From assembly GCA_963281255.1 (NCBI GenBank), contig OY725489.1, positions 4,588,001 through 4,652,000 on the forward strand: 64,000 bases of DNA, written 5' to 3'. Shown here piece by piece: positions 34,609 to 45,809 of the stretch. The stretch comes from Aphrocallistes beatrix (Eukaryota > Porifera > Hexactinellida > Sceptrulophora > Aphrocallistidae). The position numbers were made by a program, and so were the translations under genes. Within the stretch, counting starts at the first letter, position 1. Each line of letters begins with the position of its first letter. The notes beneath the pieces were generated by a model. It saw nothing but the letters and a program-made list of their open reading frames with translations. It did no database searches and was not told the DNA's origin.

Positions 34609-34780
34609 CACTAAGCGGACAAAAGTATTTCAACACTTTATTGCTAATGCTAAAATGTGTCTATTCATGAAGACGGTTACTTCTAAACGGTATGGGATAT
34701 AGCTAATTGGATTAAAGATTCGAATAATACGCATTCAAATTAGTCACAGATTAATGTTTCTAATCAATATATTGTACAGA
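34609..34780 (+). mobile_element. Tc1-like MITE, one end
   Basis: CACTAAGCGGACAAAAGTAT after TA, then AAAATGTGTCTATTCATGAAG, matches the left arm of the elements at 26651 and 9484. A matching right end was not found within the next few hundred bases. Confidence 0.55.
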
Positions 34781-35756
34781 AACCTCTGGTAATAAGATCG
34801 CATTGAAAGTAAACGCACATACGCACATGCGATTTGAGGCTAAAAAGTATATACCAGATCGAGTTTTACCAAGAATCGGCATTACATGTATACAAGGATC
34901 CAATGTCTACTGTATTCATTCGAAATGGGCTTTATTGGGGAGTCTTGTTTCACAACCATGTGCTCCTGGTTCCATGTTTTTCCAAATTTCCAATTGAGGT
35001 TGAAAATTAGAAAACTTGACAATTGATCCAGAATGAAAATCCCGCATTTGAACTTGGTTTACGCCATTTCAATGCTATTTTAAACATATGTGCGGAACTT
35101 AAAATTAAATATTTTCTGTATATACACATAAATAGATATGTAGATAGTATATAGAAATAATCTTTCTCTGTCACCAGGATTCAACAATTAGCTAATTCGC
35201 TGTATCAATTCGCTATGATCCAGACAACTAAATGAAAGCGATCACTTTATGTCTTGGACACCTGTGACTTGCCTACTTCACCTACTAGCAAGAACGTAAG
35301 TTTAATTTATTAATAAAACTATTGCTATGTGTACTGAAAAAATCAAAAATTCCTATCTTAGAGATATCGTTTCCACAAATACATTATGAAGCTACTTGTC
35401 TAAAAAGATTGAATTCTGTACAGGAAAATCACAAAAATCACAATCTTCCCCCCTGCGGCCTCCTGCTGCTGTGATGTAATTGTATTGTTTTGAGAATTCT
35501 CATATCTAGTGCAGCTCCTATTATAGGAGATTCTTTATTGTATGGACGGTGTCGAACGCACGTCTGCTTATCATATCATAAAATTTAATCATATTTTCAC
35601 ACCTTTTTATGTAGACGTGTATTTTCTGCTAGAAAAGAAATCTCAGCGGCTAATAAACCTGTATGTAATTTAGTAAAAGTAGATTTCGATATTCGCACTT
35701 GTAAAATGTTGATATCAAAATTGAATGGTGTAATAGCATACATATATCAATATGTA

Positions 35757-35917
35757 TAGTCAGAGTCGCTTATTATGAACAAATCCTCTGGGTCCCAATT
35801 TGACCGGTTCTATAGAATTTCTATTATTTCGATTTCGCTTACTATGTATGACTCTCTCTCTATTGTGAAAATATTTTGGGTCCCCATGCGGTTCATAATT
35901 ATATGCGACCCTGACTG
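35757..35917. mobile_element. Small MITE, TCGCTTATTATGAAC ends
   Basis: Left AGTCAGAGTCGCTTATTATG and right GTTCATAATTATATGCGACC with CTGACTG form imperfect terminal repeats next to TA. The interior includes TCGCTTACTATG, a third copy of the motif. Confidence 0.55.
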
Positions 35918-36109
35918 TACTTTTCCAATTTCGAAACTATTATTGACTGTTTTTCTATCGATATGTCGACCATTATTTTTAATATTAGTGACGCAGTTTC
36001 AAATTCCCTGGGCTAGATTGATGCATAGATATTTATTATAGTATAAATGAGCAAACAAGTATATCATACTATTCTAATGGTGGCATGTTACTACAGAAAC
36101 GAGTTATAC

Positions 36110-38014
36110 AGCTTCTACACAGGACTCGAATTCCAAGTCACATTTCCTACAGATATAAGGATCATCTCCCACTTCCTTTAGACTGGTATTGACGCATCCA
36201 CAGTGAAACCATCTCAGGCAGAACTCACAACCTAACCAGTCATCATTCGCCCTCTTTCCCCCGGTTGGGCAGTCGTGTTGTTCACATTCCTCGCAAACTG
36301 TTTCAGAGTCATCAGGGTTAACACTCGTGGAAGGTTATTCTTTCATGGCAACAGATGAGAGCTCAGTACCAAAACCTCCAGATTTATAGGTCGTAGTATC
36401 CTTTTCAGGTCTACGCCTAGAGGATTCGGCTGCAATGAATTGGAATTTGAGAACTCTCCGACGCCTCTTTTGAGTAGCCATAACGGTTTTAAGTTTACAG
36501 CGGTTCCTTTCTTTATCCATCGATGCTAGGTGTTCAAGAGTTATACGGCTACATTGTACACGTTGATCTGACAGAATAGCAGCGAGCATCATTGAACCTT
36601 CATTGAAAGTGCACACAGCAATAGCAGCAGCGGCTTGAAGTGACTTTTGTCCTACACGTTTTGTCTTTGGAGCATTATGCCATACAACTGAATGTAGCGA
36701 CTCATTACAGTTCTGTGTTAATCTTAATCCTACATATGTAGTATAGGCTAGAGAATGCTTGTCAACTGATCTACCCCAGATTTCTATTGCAGCAGAAGAT
36801 TCCATCGCCTCACTTGTTCCAGAGAAGTTAGCAGGGTATTCGCTCGAATGTTTCTCCCAGTATTCGCTGTATTCCTCTGGGTTTTCTTTACGTTCTTCCC
36901 GTCCATCTGATACATTTGTTACACACGCGTTCGTAAAGGACGTAGTCAAGGACTTTCCCCGTTTTGACTTCAATAGCCCCGGCGAATCCTTGATTACTAA
37001 AATGAACGCGCCTGTGCTAAGATCCGTCAAAGCTCACCGCGCATACCTTGCAACCAAGAATGTTAGATGACTCAGCTTTGGCTCTCACTTCTTTTGCTGT
37101 CATGGACATGGATTACTGGCATATTTTATCTGTAGAGAGGACCAAATGCGCGAGTAGAGACTTGGACATTCTATGCCAGGTATTTTGTATATCAAGGAGA
37201 TTGCAGCTCAGTCGAAAATCACTCCAGCTCATAGAAGTCAGTGTGCTGCTAGTAAAGCTCTAACGTTGACTTCCGACTTTTTCCGGCAAAGCATTTGAGG
37301 ATCGTTCACGGCTTCATTAGGTTTCATTCCAACCGGACAGGATGTGGGAAATTCAGCAAGCACAAGATGGCAGCGACTGCATTTCAACAAGAGATATGAT
37401 TGTAACCCATCACGAAAAGCGTATTGATACAGATTCAATTTACCAGTGCAGTGTGTCTCAGTGCTTCTCAATAGGGAAAATACCGTACTTATTATATCGA
37501 TATCAATTATTTGCGAGCCATGAGGAACGTAGAGATCACGAAATGATTGAGCTCCATCCTTCTGTACCATAATACTGAGGCGTTTATTGGGCTGAGGAAA
37601 TTTCACTTGCTGTAATAGTGTTTTAGATTTGGAGTGCTAGTAGGAAGGGGTAATCGCTTTGTGGTGGATGGTGTGAAAGTAGATTTTCTTTTGACTCCCT
37701 CACCCTTCCGAAACCTCCCAGTGTTGAGTTTATGTCCTCGCTTTTTGGTATGAATTGGGTAGCTGGTGCCGTGTTTTCCGATTCTTCGGATGTCTGCGAA
37801 GAGAGGGCTACTTGAGAGAGAGTAGATCCGAGCTCAGTAGGCGTGGATGTAGCTGGTGTTATCCAGTTGGGGTTGTTGGGACTTTGAATATGAAATCACC
37901 TTCATTGTCAGACCAACTTGACTTCATACAAGATTCAAAATCAGCCGGAATGCAAACCTTCGGGAGATTTGCGCTGCGAAATGTAGAAATAGTTTCTTGT
38001 TCTGAAGAAGACAT
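36110..38014 (-). pseudogene. PHD-finger Mutator-like transposase, copy 2 (core deleted)
   Basis: The ATG at 38014 opens MSSSEQETISTFRSANLPKV. A Ser/Thr/Pro-rich N-terminus with a frame change follows, then FPQPNKRLSIMVQKDG, IIDIDI and LLLKCSRCHLVLAEFP, equivalent to the C..C region of copy 1. After a shift near 37255 come MSWSDFRLSCNLLD and VSFDGS (first Asp). The later part (36335-37030) has AIEIWGRSVDKHSLAYTTYV joined directly to LRLTQNCNESLHSVVW. The ~150 residues that in copy 1 hold GDGDSKSYH are absent, so the second catalytic Asp is lost. A PHD finger ends it: CEECEQHDC...WLGCEFCLRWFHCGC...YICRKC (36130-36300), after one stop. Non-functional. Confidence 0.75.
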
Positions 38015-38427
38015 TTTTTTAATTAGTTATGACATTAATTATTTCCATACTTATATTGATTTGGTGTAATTCGTTAAAATTAACTACAGTTGTAGTGCCC
38101 ATAATTGTTTCACCTCACATGCTAATAATAGAACTATGTAGTTTCTTGTATTGTGGTGACATAATTCTAAATATAGTTAGCCATGTACAGTACACATGCA
38201 CATGTTGATATTTTTAGAATTTTGCCAATTATGGATGGTGTTTGCATTTCTCAATTTCTTACTAACCCAAATTCCAATTACACTTGGTTGTAACGTCCTT
38301 ACATATCTACTGTTATGTGTGCATTGCTATTGTGACATATTGTTGTCTGGGATGGAAAATGGAGCCTTGAATGGGGCACCTCCCAATAACCCGAACCCTT
38401 ATGTGGTATGTAAAGAACTTTTTGTTC
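38015..38427. other. AT-rich spacer, no convincing gene
   Basis: A plus-strand open frame near 38190-38470 has hydrophobic stretches but runs straight into the hAT MITE and ends inside it. I do not call it a gene. Confidence 0.4.
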
Positions 38428-38435
38428 GCATAAAA

Positions 38436-38627
38436 CAGTGGTTCCCAACCCATTTTACCTCGTGCACCTCATGACACCTAAAAATTATTTTGTGCACCCC
38501 AGGACCTATGCCAGGATCTAGGAGTAATGTGCAAAAACTAATTCTGTTAAAAATGCTCAATATTCAGTTCTAATCCTTGTCCCGTTCACCGCTAGGGGGT
38601 TCATGCACCCCATTTTGGGAACCGCTG
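38436..38627. mobile_element. hAT MITE with perfect 8-bp target duplication
   Basis: CAGTGGTTCCCAACCC at the left and GGGAACCGCTG at the right are terminal inverted repeats of the hAT type. The 8-bp duplication GCATAAAA is exact on both sides (38428-38435 and 38628-38635), so insertion is relatively recent. 192 bp, non-coding. Confidence 0.9.
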
Positions 38628-38635
38628 GCATAAAA

Positions 38636-39419
38636 TATGTTGAAAGTACTCTTAGAGTCCAAACACCATCAAGGATATTTATCTATCTATTTTTGTTGAT
38701 TATATTTGTAAACGCCTAAATTTTTAGCCATTTCTGGTCTAGTGACTTTTGAACATTGTTCGGGGAAATGAGCACGGTTGGACATGTTCAGCATACTTTT
38801 GGTGGTGATTATGTAGACCAAAAGGGATGAATTTGAAATAGACGACATTTATTCTGAGAAAGTCTCTCGACCCTGTGCCTGTGGATCAAAACAAATTATT
38901 GCAATCTTATTTGGACGAAATACCCTATTCGCAAATCATCGTCAAATTTAGACCGAGCGGAGTCGCAAGAAGGATCACTCGATAGGGTTCAAACAAGTTT
39001 TAAGAATGGAATGTTGTTACATTCCTATGCTGCTATGATGTTGCTAGAGGGCTAAGTTTGCCGAATATGACGACTTGTATTCAAAGTCATTTGTCGCATT
39101 TGTGGCTGCAAATATCTGATGAGTCTACTCTAGGTTTCCGAATAAACTGACCCCCGCTTATTAATTAATGTTTTTTTCTAGCCCCCCTCCCTCGTTTATT
39201 AAATCTCGTAAATTGACTTTGAAAGTTTTACCCAAAAATGGTTTTTATCGCATGTAGTATTTCAAAAATTATCTTCTATCTGAAATCAATATAATATTTT
39301 ATTTCTTATTCTAGATAATATGTTGAGTATTACTGTGTGATACATCAACAAATTTCAAATCAACCCTCCCGTATAAACACTCGAGTATACTTACAAGCTC
39401 CTCTCAAAAATGTTCTAGA
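38636..39419. other. Spacer, no gene seen
   Basis: GGAATGTTGTTACATTCCT near 39008 recalls the foldback family at 10199-11764. Otherwise no recognisable structure. Confidence 0.4.
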
Positions 39420-39575
39420 TTTAAAATGCGAATTCCATGGAAAATCCAGGGAAATTAGTGATGTCTTTTATACTCAGGTCTGTGCATGCCACTAGCGCCA
39501 GGCCGGACTCCAGCACTCATTTTAGAACTATGCTACAATATTACATAGGATCATAGACCCAATATAATAATATAT
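39420..39575. mobile_element. Hairpin-capped element, A-end fragment
   Basis: ACTCAGGTCTGTGCATGCCAC, CACTCATTTTAGAACTATGC and a degraded hairpin A (GGATCATAGACCCAATATAA) match the A side of the family. At 39574 a Tc1-like AAGCAGACAAATAGTATT sequence takes over. Confidence 0.5.
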
Positions 39576-39720
39576 TAAGCAGACAAATAGTATTATGCAC
39601 GTCTAGTGATATTATTACTAATTTATCAACAAGTATTTTATTATTATTATGATTATACTATGTACTAATAGTTGTAAAGTAATAGCAATGAATCACATGA
39701 TTGTTACATACATACATAAT

Positions 39721-40205
39721 CTACTCCAAGTAAGTGAGTATCTCTAATTGTGGGTAGTCGATCATTTTATCTGCTGGCGAATACTGTTGCTTGAATTTTT
39801 CTTCCCTTTGCTCGAATGTTAACTTCGTTGGATTCCACCGGAATGCTTTACCATATTGTTTAACATGCTCTTTGTATGCATGAAACTGGTCACATCCAAA
39901 TTCTTGCATGAATTGTTCATCAGTGTAGGACGCGAAGATGTCTAGCCAATAATCAGAATGATGGCGTCTACGCGGATATGGGTAGTCAATGTATTTCGTT
40001 CTGTTCGGAATGTAAGCTGGAGCTGTTTACTCTCGCCTCCACTCCAGATGTGCTTGATGACGTATCTGCACAAGTGAATATTCTTTTGGCCTGCTCTCTT
40101 CTCAATTATTATGTTCTGATTGCACTCCCCAATTCGTAACTTTCCTGGCACGAACTGGAAATCATCACTAGGGAAGATGTTACATGCACGTTGATATGTA
40201 CTCAT
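39721..40205 (-). pseudogene. Repeated orphan gene MST[YH]QRA, longer copy
   Basis: The ATG at 40205 opens MSTYQRACNIFPSDDFQFVP, continuing GKLRIGECNQNIIIEKRAGQ and KNIHLCRYVIKHIWSGGESK. Near 40020 the open frame switches and continues PNRTKYIDYPYPRRRHHSDY, WLDIFASYTDEQFMQEFGCD, then a charged tail ending LEILTYLE with stop at 39721. About 160 residues in all, rich in aromatic and charged residues, without signal peptide or membrane segment. A second, shorter copy lies at 8350-8532 and shares upstream bases, so the gene belongs to a repeated unit. I do not recognise a family; an internal gene of an unidentified mobile element is the simplest reading. Confidence 0.5.
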
Positions 40206-40526
40206 TTTTTCCCAACATTTTATTAGACATTTTCAGATTTATTTTGTAGAATGACTTTTATGATTTTACTTCTTCTGGATGCGTAATTTGAGCACATTTA
40301 TCGTATTTACTATCTCTATTTAATAGCTATCCATTTGCAGTTGTAATTGTACGTTGTGTGTCTGTGTATGAGTGTTGCTAAATTTAGACATGTTCTATAG
40401 ATGTAGTATATCTATTTTCAGACTAAACTAGCGTTTATTATTAATTTCAAAGCGTATAATGCCTAAAACGTAGCAACTGTTTGAAGGCTTAGAACTTGAT
40501 GGCTTGCATTTTAACTTACAGAAACA
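40206..40526. other. Spacer, no gene seen
   Basis: AT-rich with no recognisable repeat other than the bases immediately upstream of the orphan gene's ATG, shared with 8533-8550. Confidence 0.4.
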
Positions 40527-40690
40527 CAAGCCGCTTCGCTTCCTTGCGGACACTTTGTGTTCGCCTGACGCGCCATTTGGGGTGCCTGGGCTCACACTGG
40601 TTAATAATAAGGTTGATAAACACTCTAATCATGTTTGTCTTACTGTTATAATCTACATCACTGGAAAAATCACCAAATTGTCAATTTTAT
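40527..40690 (-). mobile_element. Helitron-like copy 7, truncated
   Basis: CAAGCCGCTTCGCTTCCTTG opens it after A, then GACACTTTGTGTTCGCC and CTCACACTGGTTAATAATAA. Similarity is lost after AAAAATCACCAAATTGTCA. Confidence 0.55.
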
Positions 40691-40792
40691 TTGAAATCTT
40701 AGTCCCTAATTTGTTGAACTTGACGGAAACTTTCCGGAATTATAATTGTTATTGCCTAATTTGCGGAAGACTCCTTTCCAGATTATCTCAGC

Positions 40793-41019
40793 CAGGGCTG
40801 TATCAACCCAGTTGGCAATAACAAGTCATTTTTCATGGAAATTCCTTGACCACAACTCATTCAACTCTTTCCAAAAATGAGTTGTCTACAGCCCCACTCA
40901 TTTTCGGAATGATGCATTTGTACTAAATGAACTGATTTCAACAATTCATTTTCATATGACGGCTATAATCAACTCATTGATATGATTTTCTCAACTCAAA
41001 ATGGGTTGATACAGCCCTG
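40793..41019. mobile_element. hAT MITE, CAGGGCTGTATCAACCCA ends
   Basis: CAGGGCTGTATCAACCCA at 40793 and the inverted TGGGTTGATACAGCCCTG ending at 41019, apart from single changes. The flanks ATCTCAGC and ACCTCAGT match at 6 of 8 positions, fitting an 8-bp hAT duplication. The interior has several AACTCATT/AATGAGTT motifs. Confidence 0.7.
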
Positions 41020-41841
41020 ACCTCAGTAACCAAACTTAGTGGAACCGATCAGGAATTTACGGAGGATTAGTTACATTTCCACTATTAAGTTCCAATTTAT
41101 ACATACATACGGACGAGATACTTCCTCCATGCTATAAGATCATCTCCCTACTGGTGCTGTACTCAAATTGTATTACGTTTATTCATACTTTTTTCATAAT
41201 CCAATTTTAGATATAAAACGATAGTTTTACTTACAATATTAGAATGCTTCTCAGTAATATTCATAAACTATCTATTGCGTTCCTATATTATACACTTCAC
41301 TTTTCTGAGAATTGCTGATGATATTTCCTATATTATCTCATCACCTGGAAGGAAGGGCTAGACCACACATGTCGATGCAATTGTAGGCTCAAGCATAGCA
41401 TTCTATACACTAAGGCAATGGCGCGCTTAACATTTTTTGGACCAGGGATTGGTTAGTTAATTAAGAAATCTACCATATGCGATTATGATGTATATTGTTT
41501 TATATGTATATTCGATCATAATAACTAGGTTTATCACCTTTACCATTAAGTTAGAATCATTTAGAAACATATTAGAGGTAATTTAATATTTTATACATCT
41601 TTTCTACAAACAAAGAATGATAAATATAAATATAGTAATAATAAAACAAGCAATAACAATGATGTAGAATGTATTATTTTAGTATGTATTGATATAGAGT
41701 ATTTCTTGAAATAGAAAGATTCTGTCCTCGCCTAGCTGTGAGAGCTGCGTTTCTTAACTAATTGGTGTTTCGCTCATCGTCTAGTTTTGCTGTTGTGAAC
41801 TTTGGCACTATTTAAGTTGAATATCTAAGAAGATAGAAGAA

Positions 41842-42644
41842 TTAGGAAGCAAATTTCTGAAGTTTGGTATTATCGCGACCAATAGCAGTGTTATTAAATT
41901 TTTTTACTTTCTTAGATAAAATGCAATTTGCCACTGTTGTGAATAACTTATTAAGAATATCCAATTTTGATGTCATACACACACCACCCTCTCCAGATAT
42001 CGCTGGAATTTCTCTCAATTTCAAGTAGCGTAATCGCAACTAATTTTCTACGGCAGGGTCCCTCATAAAATCGACAACTTAAAATAGGATGATTATCTAT
42101 CCTACTCAATATTTTGTGCTTACCCCTAGTTGATGGAATAGCTCTCCAACAATTAAGCATTTAACGATGCTTTCCAAAAACAGTAAACTTTCGTCGTTGT
42201 GACGCAGTGGGGCTAGATATGGATTATTGAAACGAATGTCTTTCCCTACCCAATTAACATTGAAAATGCTCCAGATATTATTTATCAAGTTGGAGAATTC
42301 AACGGTTTGATAGGTTTTACCAATGTTTGTTGGATTAATAAAACTAGAAAGACCTGCAGCTGTAGACTCATGAAAAACTTTCAAAGTCAAGTTTACATTT
42401 TGTCGCTCTAATTGAAATGGCCAACATGATTTCGAGGTCAATTTTGGGGGCTCTCTTAATGAGAAAATTTGTCAGCTTTGAACAGGGTTCTAAGATCGTC
42501 AAATGCTGCATAACATATTGGGAGATAGCTAGACTTCGTCAGTTGCGTGGCATTCAAAATAATATTGGCAGTAGGTACATAAATTCTTAACTGAGCGCAA
42601 GATGGATTTGCAGATTGTGTTAGTAAATATGTTTTAGTCATCAA
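41842..42644 (-). pseudogene. P-element (THAP9-type) transposase relic
   Basis: The RNase H-like/insertion-domain part of a P transposase. The frame at 42456-42644 ends TKSSYLPICYAAFDDLRTLF then KADKFSH. After a shift, LTSKSCWPFQLERQNVNLTL and KVFHESTAAGLSSFI give the typical 'L...KLT..H......VN(L/V)..ALKVFSES.A.GL' pattern of this superfamily. VEFSNLINNIWSIFNV and YLAPLRHNDESLLFLESIVK follow. The N-terminal THAP finger and the first acidic motif are not found, and the C-terminal frames (to 41842) are too decayed to assign. The position inside matched terminal repeats supports the call. Confidence 0.7.
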
Positions 42645-42656
42645 ATTTGGGATATA

Positions 42657-42843
42657 CAGTAGAACTCGGTTAGTGCCTACCCCTCCGGGAAGCGGAAAAA
42701 AGTACGTACTATCCGTAAGTACGTACTAACCGAGTTGATATTACATAGGAATCTTTATAATAACTGAATTCTGGTTTCGAGAAACGAGTACGTACTAAGC
42801 CGAAGTACGTTGTATCCCGAGTACGTACTAACCGAGTCTACTG
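42657..42843. mobile_element. pogo-like MITE, TACGTACTAACCGAGT family
   Basis: CAGTAGAACTCGGTTAGTGC and the inverted GTACTAACCGAGTCTACTG between TA dinucleotides, with two further AAGTACGTACTAACC/GTACGTACTA(A)GCC units inside. Nested in the P element. Confidence 0.75.
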
Positions 42844-43704
42844 TATAAAAGTATTTTCAAAATCGTTTAGATTTAGCCAATTGTTACGAATTGATGCATA
42901 CCTCTCGGTGCAATTGGAATTCTATACATATACGGTATAAAACTATGAATAAATAATTCGAATTGAATACCTTTATATGTTTGTTGTCTTCATAATCCTT
43001 CCTTAGTCTGGGAATGCCTCTGAACCATTCATTGTTCGCGTAATCACTCATCTTTGGGAAAATAAAAAATGGAGGTTGATTTATCTTCGCCTAAAGTTAG
43101 ATCTGCAGCCTGGGACAAGACAGGGCATCTGAATAGTCAAAATAAGTTGTAGTTGAAAGTAGTAAGTAGAGGATGAAAGTGGGAATGAAAATAGAACGTT
43201 CTAAGGTATTGGTATAAATTTTGTAAATATACATTATGGGTGGATAAAAAACAAATTGCATTCCAAGCTGTACTTGATTGTTTTGATGTGGGAAGTAATA
43301 TGTCGAAGTAAAATCTGCACAAACCAAATAATATTTTAAAATAAACATTATTTAGTTTTTGTATTATACTTTAATTAAATCATTACTAGACATAATGATT
43401 AATAAACTTATTTCACAATCAGAATGGTGTCAATTTCTTAAATATTAATGGAATGTTGGAATTGCAATAAAACGTAAAAGTGAAATATTCAAATATGGAT
43501 TCAAAAATATTCTAATATGGTTTATAAGATGTCTAAGGGGTGTAGTTAATAAATTTAACATCAAATTTCAAATTTCCCAAGACGATATAGAAAATATCAA
43601 CATACAACATCTAATTAACTAACCAATCCCTGGTCCCAAAAATGTTAAGCGCGCCATTGCCTTAGTGTATAGAATCGCGCCATTGCCTTAGTGTATAGAA
43701 TGCT

Positions 43705-44235
43705 ATGGCTCAATCAATGAATATAAATAACAATATCTGCCCAATTATTTATCAGTCGTAACTTGCAAATCGCAACTCTGGGGAGACAGGCCTAACTTCC
43801 GCATCTGGGGAGACATGCCTAACTTGCGAAATGATTTGGTTGTATATGTAGTATATGCTTCTGGGCATGTTGATTTACACCTACTATTGTTTTATTATCA
43901 GCCTTCAATGACCTAAATTGGATGAGTGTGCAAAACTGAAATTTCTACGTCTCAATCTCGTGGTCTTTCAACATTTTGGTCTTTGGTGTCTGAACTGAAT
44001 GGAACCTTAAACTATGGATAACAATATTCGCATTAGAAGTTTGTATTCACTTTTTACTGATTTTAATTGTACCATGGATCAGAATGTAAGGCTCCGAAAA
44101 ATTTGTGGTAAATGCTTGCATGTTTATTTTTCACAATTCTGACTTTTTCGTGCAGAATAATTATTTGAAAAGTTTAAATTTTCAGATATAATAACATGTT
44201 AGATTGATTATTGAACAGCTATATATATATATATA
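43705..44235. other. Spacer, no gene seen
   Basis: A short direct repeat CTGGGGAGACA(G/T)GCCTAACTT occurs at about 43778 and 43806. Otherwise unremarkable AT-rich sequence ending in a TA tract. Confidence 0.4.
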
Positions 44236-44774
44236 CAAGCGCGCTTCGCTTGCTTGCGCTGCGCGGCTGGCGGACATTTTGTGTCCGCCGGAGGATCCCT
44301 TCGGTCGCCTGGGGTCACATTGGTTAATTATAAGGGAGATAACATCACTAAATACGTCTGTCCTACTGTTATAATCTATTTCGCACGAAAAATCACCAAA
44401 TTTATCAATTTTTAAAATTTTGATGAGTAATGATAACATCATAACAGAGTGATGAGCCATCATTTTTGGCTGATAGTTGCATCATACGTGAGATATGTTA
44501 GTATACAGATTCTATTAAAATTTCAGCCTTCTATCTCCTATAATGGCTGAGTTTTGCTCGAATAACTGTGTTGCTTAACTTTTAAAAATGTGACAATGAC
44601 GTCATAATTCCATGATGAGTCGACATTTTGCTCTGAGCTCAGAACTTACTGGAGCCATAGCCAAAGGACTCCCACATGCCAAAAATCAGCCTTCTACGCC
44701 TGGCAGTTTCTTCAATCAATTCGTTACAGATATATATATATATATACACATTAATCGAGTTTTAATAGTAAGGA
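44236..44774 (-). mobile_element. Helitron-like copy 8, complete
   Basis: CAAGCGCGCTTCGCTTGCTT at 44236 in a TA tract, full body, TA tract, then ATTAATCGAGTTTTAATAGT and AAGGA ending at 44774. 539 bp. Flanks: T on the 3' side (element strand); T rather than A before the 5' TC. Confidence 0.75.
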
Positions 44775-45159
44775 ATTTCAATCAATTCCAAAATTGATCA
44801 TAATCAATTTAGATTGTGAATATAAATTTAATATTGTTTTGAACCATGGATAAATGACTTAGTGTTGTATGCGGTCTTCACTTATAGTTAAAATGACAAT
44901 CCTCACAAACTTTTATAATTTCGTTCTCAGAATTTGCTCATTCTATAAACTTTATGTTACCATAATATAAGCTCTAAGCCTAATGCTTTAAATATTACCG
45001 TACAGATTTTCAAATTGAATACCATCTTCAAAGTTTTAGATGAATACGTCAAAAAAAAGTCAAAAATATACTAAATTTTGAATAAATTCAGTAAATCAGG
45101 TGGCAATGTAAAAATTTGCACTTTTTAACGAAAAACACTCGGTCGAAATTAAGGATATA
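44775..45159. other. Spacer, no gene seen
   Basis: AT-rich sequence without recognisable features between a Helitron-like copy and a pogo-like MITE. Confidence 0.4.
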
Positions 45160-45602
45160 CAGTGGAACCTGTATATAACGGCCACCCAAGGGACTGGACA
45201 AAATTGGCCGTTATACACAGGTGGCCGTTATATACCGGTGATTGTCTTAATCCCCAAAAGGTATCGACGTAGTGCAATAAATATAAGTTTTTAGAAATCC
45301 ATTACTTGAAGTAATTATATGAAACTTGTTCATCGTTCGTACCAGGTCCTGTAATAAACACATAAAAGGTGAAAAGGTGATGACCGTTATAGACAGGTAG
45401 TGACCGTTATAGCCAGGTGATGGCCGTTATACACAGTTTTAAGATCAGTAAGGGACTACAAACGGGTGGCCGCTGGCCGCGTTGAGCAGGTGACCGCTAT
45501 ACACAGGTTCAATATTATGGAATTTCGGACGGGACTGTTCATTGGTGACCGCTATACACAGGTGACCGTTATATAGAGTGGCCGTTAAAGCAGGTTCGAC
45601 TG
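45160..45602. mobile_element. pogo-like MITE, TATAACGGCCAC family, third copy
   Basis: CAGTGGAACCTGTATATAAC and the inverted GGCCGTTAAAGCAGGTTCGACTG between TA dinucleotides. Inverted relative to 20309-20731 and very similar to it, including the CTTTTGGGGATTAAG/CTTAATCCCCAAAAG segment. Confidence 0.75.
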
Positions 45603-45606
45603 TATA

Positions 45607-45657
<51 letters not shown>

Positions 45658-45809
45658 GTAATAAATAATAAATAAATAAATAAATATACGTACATACATA
45701 CATTAATCGAGTTTTAATAGTAAGGATATATATATACGTATATCCTTACTATTAAAACTCGATTAATGTTTGTGTATATATATATATATATATATGTATA
45801 TCCTTACTA
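45603..45809. mobile_element. Cluster of three Helitron-like 5' termini
   Basis: A long (TAAA)n tract leads to AATCGAGTTTTAATAGTAAGGA (minus terminus, ends 45726). Then come two plus-strand termini TCCTTACTATTAAAACTCG at 45743 and TCCTTACTATTAA at 45801, separated by TA tracts. All three are preceded by A on the element strand. None has a body, suggesting aborted or recombined insertions into TA repeats. Confidence 0.6.

Larger units (their letters stand above)
34123..36104. other. Spacer with three small repeats, no gene seen
   Basis: CCTCGGTTATCCGAACAC near 34189 is a scrap of the TTATCCGAACA MITE family. A G-rich tandem tract, a Tc1-like end and a small MITE are listed separately. CAGCTCCTATTATAGGAGAT near 35514 is a palindrome that recurs near 57448. 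Confidence 0.45.
41395..43704. mobile_element. P element with terminal inverted repeats
   Basis: CATAGCATTCTATACACTAA followed by GGCAATGGCGCGC and AGGGATTGGTTAGTTAATTA at the left is repeated inverted at 43615-43704. The right end carries an extra tandem copy of the GCGCGCCATTGCCTTAGTGT unit (about 28 bp). The flanks GGCTCAAG and GGCTCAAT look like an 8-bp target duplication with one mismatch. The 2.3 kb interior holds the transposase relic and one nested MITE. Confidence 0.75.

Noticed and set aside
38190..38474. Hydrophobic plus-strand frame as a membrane protein
   Set aside because: It reads into the hAT MITE without a boundary and has AT-driven hydrophobic codons; no splice or conservation evidence.
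43097..43348. Minus-strand frames inside the P element as its THAP finger
   Set aside because: No C-x(2-4)-C...C-x2-H pattern; composition is plain AT-rich.
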